Assembly: GCF_030272615.1 (NCBI RefSeq)
Contig: NC_081413.1
Span: 184,433,451-184,497,450, forward strand
Source: Cryptomeria japonica
Lineage: Eukaryota; Streptophyta; Pinopsida; Cupressales; Cupressaceae
Length of the DNA: 64,000 nucleotides
Reading direction: 5' to 3'
Of the stretch, positions 1 to 9,298 are shown in pieces. The notes below the pieces were generated by a model. That model worked only from the letters and a program-made list of their open reading frames with translations. It ran no database searches and was not told the origin of the DNA. A program made the position numbers and the translations under genes. How positions within the stretch are numbered: the stretch's first letter is position 1; each line of letters opens with the position of its first letter.

Positions 1-303
1 CTTCTCCCTTGATAGGTCTTCTCTCAGTCTTCTCTCCTTTATAGTAGTCTTCTCCCCCTTTGACAACAATGCCAAAAAAAATAAAGAACTAAAACATAAT
101 TTCTTTCTGTAAGAAGTCATTTCCTGCTGTTGTGTATCAACTAAGTCTCGGTTAGAGCATTTGTCTTCAATTCTTGTTCCCTGTAATATTTCTTGTATTA
201 TTTCCTATACACCTTTAGAAAACATTCTAAAGTGTATAAATCAGCATCAACTCCCAAAAGATATTCAATAGAGTCATCGGATTGATGCTTTCACCGAACT
301 CGG
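1..303 (-). other. Copia-G 3' untranslated end with polypurine tract
   Basis: No gene is visible here. On the minus strand positions 50-61 read TCAAAGGGGGAG, a typical Ty1-copia polypurine tract, and several more purine blocks (GGAGAGAAGAC type) follow to position 1. A 3' LTR start of the TGTTGGC kind that begins the 5' LTR is not seen, so the LTR probably starts beyond the window. Confidence 0.6.
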
Positions 304-908
304 TCAATGAGTAGAAGATAGGGGTAGGACCCCTAACTTACTTCTAAGATATTCAAAAGTGTCCTTTGGTAGTGGCTTGGTGAAGATATCTGCTATTTGC
401 TCCTTTGTGCTAACATATTCCAACACCACTTTCTTCTCTTGAGCTTCTTCTCTAAGATAATGATATTTGATAGATACGTGCTTTGTCTTAGAGTGCATAA
501 CAGGATTCTTTGAAATATTAATGGCACTAGTATTGTCACAGAATATAGTTACTGGCTCGGTAACTTTCTCATTTATACCTTCCAACAGTTGTTTGATCCA
601 TGCAATGTTGGTACAATTCAATGCTGCAACAATGTATTCAGCTTCTGCTATTGACTGTGAAACACATCCTTGTTTCTTGCTAAGCCAACTCACTAGTCTT
701 TCTCCTAAAAAGAAAGCTCCTCCACTTGTGCTTTTCCTATCATCAATGTTTCCTACCCAATCAACATCACTATAAACTTTTAAATCAAAATCATTTCCTT
801 TCTGATATACTAAGCCATAATCCTCTGTGCCTTTCAAGTATCTAAAAATTCTTTTGATTGCTGTCATGTGTGTTTCCTTAGGATCTGCAGAGAATCTTGC
901 AACTATAC
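304..908 (-). pseudogene. Copia-G end of reverse transcriptase and RNase H
   Basis: This is the last domain of the copia polyprotein. RNase H degrades the RNA strand of the RNA:DNA hybrid during reverse transcription. Visible motifs are the YSDVDWVGN start (usually YSDADWAG, first catalytic Asp kept), DRKSTSGGAFFLG, SIAEAEYIVAA with the catalytic Glu, FCDNTSAI with a catalytic Asp, HSKTKHVSIKYHYLRE and the ending KEQIADIFTKPLP. The open stretch 304-867 is intact to its stop. It continues into the insertion junction at 908, upstream of which lies Insert-H instead of reverse transcriptase. It is an orphaned 3' fragment. Confidence 0.92.
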
Positions 909-913
909 CTACT

Positions 914-1672
914 TGTTGGTGAACAGATTGTCCTCTTACTTAATTTTCTTTTAATTTACTCCATGCCCAATGTTATGAAGAGAACAGAACCATTCACTAC
1001 AGTTAAGAAAGTATTAATTCTACTTTAACTTCCTCTCTGAATTTTTCTGCAGGTACAGCTCCCTTAATGAATTCAACTCTTATAATTACACTTTTTCCTG
1101 AAAGTGCATAAGGTTCTCTCAACTACTCTTAGGTAGTGAGGTAATTACAAAATACAGATCGCAAATGGAAAGATTCACATACATATAATCAGCAAAATCT
1201 ATCTCAAAGAATGGATTTTCTGCTAGATTTTCAACATATATCAAAACAGGAAATAGATGAACTTACGACTAACCAACAGCAATAAGGAAATTTTGAATCG
1301 CCGAATTATCTCCACAAAGTGATAATAATTCAACACTCAGAACGCAAAGTTTCAAAGTATAACTCGAAATTTTTCATATATGTATATCCAACTTCAATGC
1401 ACAAAGTCTTTGGAAGCTAAAACATGCATATACTATCCTTAATCACTGTACTTCAGAAAAATCTATCTTAAAACTATATTTAACTTGCTATTCTTTTCTC
1501 CTCCTATTGCTAATCCCCCCAAAACAATTTAATGCCCTAGCATTTATAGTTCTTTTTTTTTTTAAATCCCGAAGGGCCTCCCTTAAAACCCAGCCCTATC
1601 GGGTTAATACAAGAAACCGTTATGAAACTAGAAAGCGGTTATCAAAAAGATAGAACGCCAGTGGGTGATGAT
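914..1672 (-). other. Insert-H downstream noncoding region
   Basis: This is AT-rich sequence with no supported frame. It holds a T-run at 1552-1561. Nothing at this end matches the opposite end of the insert, which argues against an intact LTR here. Confidence 0.5.
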
Positions 1673-2593
1673 TCAGTTCCCACTATATTCGCCAGTTTCC
1701 TCCTCATTTCCGACGGTTTGTCGTACCAGCTTCCAGCTCTGGAAAGTAGACATGAATTCCTGCGTGGCCTGTGAGTGCGGGTTCTTTAAACTCATCAGCC
1801 GGGCTCTACATGCATCTTTCTGCCACCTGTACTCCTTCATATTTAGGCTCTGACACGGCATCAGCTTCTCATTGAGGCGCAACATGGATTCTATACCTGC
1901 CAACGAAGTGAAATCATCGACCTTGGGCATTTCTTTATCTCTAATCCATTCAACTGCTTTGGTGAAACTCTTGGTTAACACTTCAATGTCCATGCTACCT
2001 TCATCCAATTGTAAGATGCCTGTGGGGTTGACAATCTTCATGTCTTTAACCAGTTCCTTATGCATGTCTGTGATTTGATTCTTGACGTTTTGGACCTCTT
2101 TGATGGCTTCTTTGTAGATGGACTCCTTCCAGCTCATATTACTTTTCAGGATAAATAATGTGCACGGGTCCGCGGCTTTCATGGGGTTTTCATCTAAGAA
2201 TTTGAGAACTCCAAACTTTTCAATTTCAGTTACTCGGGAAACTATGGTTTGGCACCGTGACAATTCTGTCTCCCATACTGGTATCAAAGTTTGAATCTCC
2301 CCGAGCAATACCTCACCCTCAAAATAGATACTAGTAACTTCGGAAATAAATTTATTCCCTTGCTCTAATATGCTATTTACCCAACTAACCACAGCGTCAG
2401 ACAGCAATTTTCCCCTCTGTGTCTGTTTCATCAATTGCTGGCTTTCGGCGGAATTTGGATCGAATGGCTGAGGCAGTTGGATTATTGGGTTAGGGCCTAG
2501 ATTAATCAGTGAATTGATGTATGTGGCCATCGTCACCACCATTGCTTTCAATTCTTTCTTCTCTTTAGAATCTTTTTCTGATTGAGTGAGCAT
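1673..2593 (-). pseudogene. Insert-H C-terminal alpha-helical/coiled-coil segment
   Basis: This is an open stretch of about 306 codons, rich in charged residues and Leu/Ile heptad-like spacing, with no membrane segment or known motif. It begins with a basic, Lys-rich stretch (EKDSKEKKELK) and ends with an acidic tail. It lies downstream of the conserved Insert-H domain. Probably it is the C-terminal part of one long protein now split by frameshifts, since it is in a different frame from the 2728-3099 and 3405-4793 segments. The comparable position in Locus-F (45215-46117) is also helical and charged, but I cannot align the two reliably. Function unknown. Confidence 0.55.
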
Positions 2594-2727
2594 GTGGTCA
2601 GCAGAAAATTTAAAGAAATTATTACCAGTACTCCTATTAAGGGTACCTAGTTCAATGGAAGTGACTTTGAATCCTTCCTCATCAATTTCCCTTGATTCCC
2701 TTTTCTGTTTATAAGTAGCTACCTCTG

Positions 2728-3099
2728 CTACGATTTTCCCGTCACCGGATCTTTAGTGAGACAAGCATCCGTTTTCATTTTCTTTGCTTTAGATCCTCTA
2801 GCCGCATACCTAGTGATAATATCTTTTACTGGCGAGGCCACTGGTTGTAAACTCCGTTTCTTATTGATTGAATTTGACAACCATAAAGGAACAGTGGGAA
2901 TAGTTGATATCATCTGAGTATCTTTAATCGGAGTCAAGAAATTGGGTTGATCTGTCTTTGATGTTTCAATGAATTGGACTTCATCGTCTGCTTCATCTTG
3001 AAAAGGGGACTTATCACTTGAATCCTGCTCTGGTGATGTCATTTTCTGCTTCTGGGAACTAGGCTGCTTCAAAGCTTTGTTCCTGGAATGGGATCTCAT
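2728..3099 (-). pseudogene. Insert-H linker segment, charged with basic clusters
   Basis: This is a 123-codon open stretch of low complexity: Ser/Gln/Lys-rich at the start, an acidic middle and a basic cluster GSKAKKMKTD near the end that could act as a nuclear localisation signal. It lies between the conserved domain and the helical tail, in a third frame, so it is best read as the middle of a broken long gene. Locus-F has an acidic, low-complexity segment in the corresponding place (46517-46882). Confidence 0.45.
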
Positions 3100-3404
3100 C
3101 CTAGGAGCCGTGACTTGGGAAGGAAACTTTATTTCTTATCTGAGGCCAATGTATCACCTGCAACATGAGAAAGTGGAATGTCAGATTGAAGCGGTTCCGA
3201 GAGAGAAATCACCTTAGGAGAAGACTCATTGATGTTTCCATTTCTTTTCCTTTGCAGCTAGTCATCCGTATGAGTTAATATGGATTTGGCTCTCAAATTA
3301 ATATCATCATCTTCCTCCTTGCTCCAATCAACTGTCAAGAATTTTGCTTCGTTTGATCCTTCCCATCCGGGTTCAACTAAAAATGAACCATCTTCGACGA
3401 TTCC

Positions 3405-4793
3405 CTATGTTTTGAACTTCAATTTGAAAGAACTAATTTGCTGCAAGGTGAGTCTAGAATGATCCCTTTTCAAGACTTTTTCTTCATTTTCACAGTCTTC
3501 CCATAGATCTTCTAGTTGCGGAGCAACTGATGAGTTGATTTCAAGGCCGAGGGTCAGAGCTGCATATCCTTTACTATCGAAGTTTCTCCTGTTGCGGTAG
3601 AAACCAAGATTGAATCCCAGCAAATTGCTTCCGATGATGGAAGCGTCATTCATGTTATTACAGACCAAAGAGTGCAGCTTGATAGGGAAAGCCGTCTCCC
3701 ATTTCTCCTAAGGGAGGTTATCCTTAATAACAGCAGAAAGTTGCCTGCACAATTCGGCTAAAATGAAACAATCAAGGGCATATCGAGGCAACCTCACAGG
3801 TTCTTCCTCAAATCCTCCGACTCTCAAATATGTGAACCTAGGAAACTAAATAAAAGAACTCCCATAATGTTGAACCAGCCTCATTGATTCGGAAGAGAGT
3901 CGTGGCATCTGAACACCTTCTAGAGCCAAATAAATGTTTTCAAACAATATATCATGCACTTTACGGAAATCCTCCAGAACTCTGTCTTTTTGCAACAACG
4001 GACAATATTGGAAGATGGTCATTTCTTCATTCCATACCTCATGCGGAAAAGCGGCGAGATCACATGTGCAGGCAATACAATAAGTCAAATATGAGGCCAT
4101 ATGAAAATCTTCTCTAGACTCTTTGGCGCGTTTGAGCTGGCTTCTCAAGGAAGTGGCAATAATCTCTGCCCAATCCATCCATTGTTCACCCTTTAAGATA
4201 ATTTCAATGTACCTATACATCCATTCTTCGAACAAACATACATCGGCTGAACCTTTCACCCTGTGTAATAATACCACCAGGTCGTGTATGTGGGGTTTCA
4301 TGTGGCTTCTAGTAATGACCTTCGGAAGCCTAGAACCACCTCCATAGTTAACCTTGGTCCATTTCCTGGCAAGGGTGTTTCGGTACACACTAGGGTTTTC
4401 CCGATACTCAGCTTCAGCTTGAATGGGTGAGAAAGCGGTGAAGGTACTTGTTGTTAATTTCAAAATAGAGGAAATGGTTTCCCTGGAGACAGGAAGTATG
4501 ACATTACCATTTTTGCTTACTATGCTCTTGCTTCTTACATCATAATGGTCAATGCAAAGTTGTAGGAGTTCAGGGTTTACGAAGGCGGGGGGAAATGTAG
4601 CAGCTTCAATTAACCCGCTCGTTAATATTTCCATACATCCCTTAACCTCTTCTGTATTCGCAAGAAAATTTGCTTGAAGACTTTCCACATTTACCCCTTC
4701 TAAATTGATATCACAAATCACTGGTCTTTTACATTCAAGGCTAGAAACATTACCGAGAAAATGCATAACCGACTTCATTCTCAACTTAAACAA
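3405..4793 (-). pseudogene. Insert-H conserved domain Y (unknown function), broken by TAG codons
   Basis: The frame starts at 4793 and runs 315 codons to a TAG at 3846-3848, continues in the same frame through another TAG near 3720, and ends with a TAG at 3405-3407. Conserved features are LLHRVKG, EEWMYRYIEIIL, an FHMASYLTY motif and, just past the first stop, FPRFTYLRVGGFEEEP followed by LPRYALD. The same motifs in the same order occur in Locus-F (SRVKG, FYMASYLVY, FPTFTYIRIGCFDGEP, LPRYPLD). No catalytic motif, signal peptide or membrane segment is evident. The predicted fold is helical. The segment before the RVKG motif, with ETISSILKL, loosely recalls plant mobile-domain-type proteins of transposons, but I cannot establish this. 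Confidence 0.7.
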
Positions 4794-5655
4794 GCAAGAC
4801 CTCTTTCAGACAAACCTTTGAAAATAATAGTTTTGCAGAACAGAACAAAGGTTACTAAACGCTCACCTGTTTTCCATTGAAAAGCAAATAATCTCCTCTA
4901 GCTTCCCTAACTGCTCCTTTTCTCCGAAATCAGACCTCCTCTCCTTTATCCTTTTTTTCTTTGTTTTTGGATAACTTACCAGGCAACTGAATGAAAATTT
5001 ATCACAGGGGAACTTTATGCATGGGAAGATTGGATAATGATAGTTCATCACCTCACATCAGGATTGACATGCTCGAGGCGTCGATGCATAAATGCCTCGA
5101 TTAATGATTTACCCTTTTGCATGAGTTAATAATAATTGATTTCATGCGATATCCAGTCATTCATAAGATGAAGGTCTACTCACACTCATAACAATGATGC
5201 CCTTTTCCTTGAAAAAGAAATAAAATCTTTTGATTTGACATGCTGACGGGACCATTGATTGCTTTGAGAGAAAAGCGGCGCATCGTACTCCAAAAATAAA
5301 CTCCTGCCGTCAGTACTTGCCAAAAACCACTTTGAATAGGCTTGAACCGAGCTTCAAAACGGTTCAAAGTATTTCAAAGAAGACCGCCGCGATAAAAGAT
5401 ACTTCCTGCCAAAGAAAGAGTATTAGTATGAAAAATTTGGTCGAACCACTTTGAACTACTTCGAACCGAGGTTCAAAATGATTCGAAGCGATTCAAAAGG
5501 GAGGGGAGGAATGACCGTGGAAGCTTGCGACTTTGACCAACTTCTTCAAAGGACGATAGACACTTAGATGATGCAGGAGAGACCTCGAATAAGATAGGTG
5601 TGGTTTTTAAGGGGGAACCCTTGAATTAATATGGCGACTCTAAACGCAACTAACA
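4794..5655 (-). other. Insert-H 5' leader, rich in short inverted repeats
   Basis: No gene is supported. Several dyads are visible: cgaggc...gcctcg around 5073-5099, and repeated GAACC/GGTTC arms around 5337-5370 and 5443-5490 (ttgaaccgag facing cggttcaa; cgaaccgaggttc). They lie upstream of the domain Y gene, as the palindrome array does upstream of the Locus-F gene. Confidence 0.45.
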
Positions 5656-5660
5656 CTACT

Positions 5661-6919
5661 GCATGTGCTATGTCTGGTCTACCATGAACAACATATTGTA
5701 GTTTTCCAATCATGGATCGGTAGAGTGTCTCATCAACAGATGCAGATTCATCATTCTTAGATAATTTACAGTTGGTAGTCATAGGAGTACTTACTAGTTT
5801 TGAATCCTCCATTCCAAATTTCTTCAAGATTTCCTTTATGTACATGGATTGAGTAGTGAAAATCTCATTTTTCATTTGCAGTATCTGTAAACCTATAAAA
5901 TAATTTATCTCACCGATTAATGACATCTCAAATTCTTTGCTCATTTCATTTCCAAAGTTCTTGCATAAAGAGTAATTTCCACAAAATATAATATCATCAA
6001 CAAATATGGCTGAGATCAATATTCCATTTTCATCATTCTTCATGTACATGTTTCTGTTCTCACTTGTCCTTATAAAACCAATCTTAATCAAATAAGAGTG
6101 AAATCTTTCATACCATGCTCTTGGTGCTTATTTCAAACCATTTAAAGCTTTGTTCAATTTACATACCTGATCTTTATTATTGTCTTCAACAAATCCTTCA
6201 GGTTGTTCAATGAAAACTTCTTCTTCTAATATTCCATTCAGAAATACATATTTGACATCCATTTGATATACCTTGAAGTTCTTGAAAGCAACATAGGCCA
6301 ACAATATTCTTACTCATTCAAGTCTAGCAACAGGTGCAAAGGTTTCACCATAATCAATTCCTTCTTCTTGAGCATAACCTTTGCAAACTAGTCTTGCTTT
6401 GTTTCGAATGACTTCTCCTTTTTCATTTAGCTTGTTTCTGAAAATCCACTTTGTACCGATTACATTTTTGTCCTTGGGTCTTGGGCTTAGTGCCCATGTG
6501 TCATTCTTCTTGATTTGATCAATCTCTTCTATCATAGCATTTACCCAATCTTCACTGTTAAATGCCTCTTTCACTATTCTCGGTTCAAATTCAGATATCA
6601 AACATGTGTTCTGTCTCAGTTTGTTCCTTGTAATCACTGGATCATCCTTATCTCCTATAATCTGACTTGGTGCATGATGTCTTCTGACATACTTGGCTAA
6701 TATAGGCTCGGTAGGCTCTGTATGATCTTCTTCATCACTCAGTAACTGGATATTTTCTTCATTTTCTTCAACAGTCTTCTCGGTAGGACTTCTCGGTTGA
6801 ACATAGACAAATTCATCATAGTCTTCTGGTTCCTTGGAATTTCCTTCATCATTTCTTTCTGCAAATTCATCAATTTTTACATTTGCACTTTCTACTATTT
6901 TGTTAGATGATTTGATCAA
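5661..6919 (-). pseudogene. Copia-G reverse transcriptase
   Basis: This is the RNA-directed DNA polymerase of a Ty1-copia polyprotein. The upstream part (6314-6919) has [58 protein letters not shown]. The middle (6092-6313) is broken by stops but still shows the QMDVK...FLNG and EQPEGF motifs. The downstream part (5661-6091) has the active-site box as FVDDI (usually YVDD), then EFEMSLIGEINYFIGLQI, STPM and GRPDIAHAV. The last recognisable codon lies at the Insert-H junction. The region upstream of the reverse transcriptase is Asp/Glu-rich, as is usual for the linker after integrase. It is not functional. Confidence 0.92.
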
Positions 6920-7908
6920 ACATTTAAATGCTTTGCTTCTGGAAGAATAACCTAGAAATGTTCCTTCTTCACTTTTCCGATCAAACTTGCCATTTCTATC
7001 ATCTTTATGAACATAGCATCTACTTCCAAAGATTTTAAAATAACTAATATTAGGTTTCTTATCATACTAGATTTCATATGGTGTCTTCAAAGTACCTTTC
7101 TTCAATTGAACTCGGTTCAAGGTGTAAACAACTGTGCTTATTGCTTCTCTCCAAAATGTTTGTGGCACCTTCTTTTCAATCATCAGTGTTCTAGCACAAT
7201 CCACAATAGATCTGTTTCTTCTCTCAGCTATTCCATTCTGTTGTGGAGTTCTCAGTGTAGAGACTTGTCTTTTAATACCATGATCATTGCAGAATAAGTT
7301 GAATTCATCAAATTTGAACTCTCCTCCTCTATCTGATCTAAGACATTTCAGTTGTCTTCCTGTTTCATTTTCAACTCTTGCCTTGTACCATTTAAACATT
7401 TGAAAAGTTTCTGATTTTTCCTTTAAAAACATTATTGACATCATCCTTGAATAGTCATCCACAAATAATATGAAATACTTATCACCATAATAACTTTGAA
7501 ATTTCATAGGACCACAAAGATCAGTGTGCACTAGATCTAAAATTACCTTAGAAGTGTAAGACTTACTTGTAAAGCTTGATATTGTCATCTTATCCATCTG
7601 GCATCCTCAGCACATAGCATTCTCAGGTTTTTCAAGACTCGGTAGACCTCTTACTCTGTGCTTCTTACTTATTTTGATCAGATTATCAAAATTTAAATGA
7701 CAAAACCTTTTATGCCATAGCCAGGTATCATCAATCTTTGCATGCAAAAACTTATTCCGAGTTGAGTCAAGGTGAAATGTATTACCTTTTGTTTATGTCT
7801 CGGTAGCAACTAACTTTCCATTCTTGTCATGAACTTTGACAATTCCTTTCTGAAATTCTATTCGGTAACCTATGTTGTTTAGCTATGCTACACTCAACAA
7901 ATTGTATT
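6920..7908 (-). pseudogene. Copia-G pre-integrase and integrase
   Basis: Integrase joins the cDNA to host DNA. The open segment 7067-7597 keeps the DDE catalytic core: LVHTDLCGPM (first Asp), FVDDYSR, LRSDRGGEF and QQNGIAERRNRSI with the catalytic Glu. Upstream (7598-7908) is the GAG-pre-integrase zone with FCHLNF (usually HxRLGHL) and a CxxC-like pair interrupted by a TGA near 7608. Downstream (6920-7066) a frame break separates it from the acidic linker before reverse transcriptase. Confidence 0.9.
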
Positions 7909-8502
7909 TCAAACCTTCAACCCAATAAACATAATTGCATCTCGCATTATCATGAGTGTTGTAGATCCTTTACCTCCTACCGAACATGGTGCATCATTAC
8001 CAATTCTAACATAGCCTCCATCATAATCTTCTAACATAACAAACTTGTGTTTATCTCCTGTTATATGATGTGAGCATCCACTATCTATAATCCAAGAATC
8101 ATTAGTGTTTATGTGAGATATTAGGGCTTTTTCTTCATACCTTTCTTCATCTGAGCCATCCTTGATAGCCACATAAACTACTTCCTCTGTATCAATCTCA
8201 TCTGATTTATCATCGTTAGATTCCTCATCAGCTATTAAGCATGTCTTTCTATCTCTTCTTCTGAAGTCTCGGTGTCCTTTGTAATGATTATCTTTCTGTC
8301 TGTCATCTCGGTAACCTCTTTTTTTAGTAAAATCTTTGTCAGGATAGTTATAAGCCATATGTCCTATCTTATCACAATTGAAACATTTCAAAGGTAGTTT
8401 TCCTTTATACTTACCTTTGCCTCTCGGTAACCTTTTGGCTAATAGTGCTTCAAACTCTTCTTGCTTTCTGATTTCCTCATACAATTTGTGTACTTCTTCC
8501 AT
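7909..8502 (-). pseudogene. Copia-G gag C-terminus with CCHC knuckle, and protease
   Basis: The nucleic-acid-binding knuckle reads CFNCDKIGHMAYNY: the last Cys of the CX2CX4HX4C pattern is a Tyr, a loss consistent with G-to-A change. About 90 residues later comes the aspartic protease motif SWIIDSGCSHHITG, which matches the Ty1-copia consensus (DSGAS/DSGCT). The protease cleaves the gag-pol polyprotein. The segment begins just after gag and ends at a TGA or frame break before the pre-integrase zone. Confidence 0.88.
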
Positions 8503-8568
8503 GTTCTTCCGAAATCTTTCACTTGCTCCACTATGATGTCCTTCAGAGTACTTATACTTTCTTTCATT

Positions 8569-9234
8569 TTAATCATTAGATTCATCAAGATGAAAAGAAC
8601 TAAATGCAGATTCAACTTTATTTACCGAAGATCCACTGTTATCAAAATTACTTAACTCAAATGCATGTAGCTTACCAATAGTAGCATCCAAAGAAACTAG
8701 CATATTAGGTACAAACCTCAATTCATTGATTGCAGAAACTTGGATTGCATAAGTTGGTAGAAGGGTTCTCAACAACTTACTTGTTATATCCTTTTCTTCA
8801 ATAGTTCCACCTGCTCCTTTGATTTGATTGACAATCTCTTTTAGTCTTGTACTGTACTGAGTTATGTTCTCACCTTCATTCATCCTCATAGATTCAAGTT
8901 GTCCTCTCAGACTGTCTACTTTTTCTCTTTGAACATGTTCATCTCCTCCATATACTGATATGAGCTTATCCCACATTGCCTTTGCATCATTGCAACGTTC
9001 TAGATCATTAAACTCTAAATCGGTCAATGCAAATGTTATTTCAATCATTGCTTGAATATTTTCTTGCTTCGCCTTTATCTCTTCCATAGTCAATGGATAG
9101 GTGCTCGGTGTAACAAAATCATTCTCCAGATAGTATACAACATAATCTCCAACTCCTGATAGATGTAGCTTCATCCTTTTCTGCCATGTAAAGAAACTTG
9201 ACTTGTTCAGCTTCAGTGCATCCCTCTTATACAT
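8569..9234 (-). CDS. Copia-G gag capsid domain
   Basis: This is a 221-codon open frame. It starts with an SFFTWQKRMKLHL segment typical of copia gag (UBN2-type: the F..W...M...L pattern), then DAKAMWDKLISVYGG, NITQYSTRLKEIVNQI and LLRTLLPTYA. These are hallmarks of the plant copia capsid protein that forms virus-like particles in the cytoplasm. It lies just downstream of the primer-binding site. The frame ends at a stop before the CCHC part, so gag is separated from the rest by decay. Confidence 0.88.
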   Translation of the reverse strand: MYKRDALKLNKSSFFTWQKRMKLHLSGVGDYVVYYLENDFVTPSTYPLTMEEIKAKQENIQAMIEITFALTDLEFNDLERCNDAKAMWDKLISVYGGDEHVQREKVDSLRGQLESMRMNEGENITQYSTRLKEIVNQIKGAGGTIEEKDITSKLLRTLLPTYAIQVSAINELRFVPNMLVSLDATIGKLHAFELSNFDNSGSSVNKVESAFSSFHLDESND

Positions 9235-9284
9235 CTTTGGATCTTTAACTCAAGTGCCTTTAAACTTTCCTTCTGGAGTCCAAA

Positions 9285-9298
9285 GCTCTGATACCAAT
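9285..9298 (-). other. Copia-G primer-binding site (initiator tRNA-Met type)
   Basis: The minus strand reads ATTGGTATCAGAGC directly after the 5' LTR. TGGTATCAGAGC is the usual plant Ty1-copia site complementary to the initiator methionine tRNA 3' end. Confidence 0.9.

Larger units (their letters stand above)
914..5655 (-). mobile_element. Insert-H: 4.7-kb non-pol mobile insert in Copia-G
   Basis: The insert interrupts the Copia-G polyprotein exactly between the end of reverse transcriptase and RNase H. Both flanks carry ctact (909-913 and 5656-5660), a 5-bp target duplication. Removing the insert and one duplication restores the copia reading frame. The ends are TG and CA on either strand (tgttggtgaac on the left, caactaaca on the right), but I find no direct LTR pair. 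It contains only minus-strand frames with no reverse transcriptase, integrase or transposase. Its main gene is related to the one in Locus-F. Possible explanations are an LTR element that lost an LTR, or an unfamiliar class. Confidence 0.75.

Noticed and set aside
914-5655. Insert-H as an ordinary LTR element with two LTRs
   Set aside because: The left-end sequence was not found again near the right end, nor the right-end sequence near the left. A divergent pair cannot be excluded without a dot-plot.
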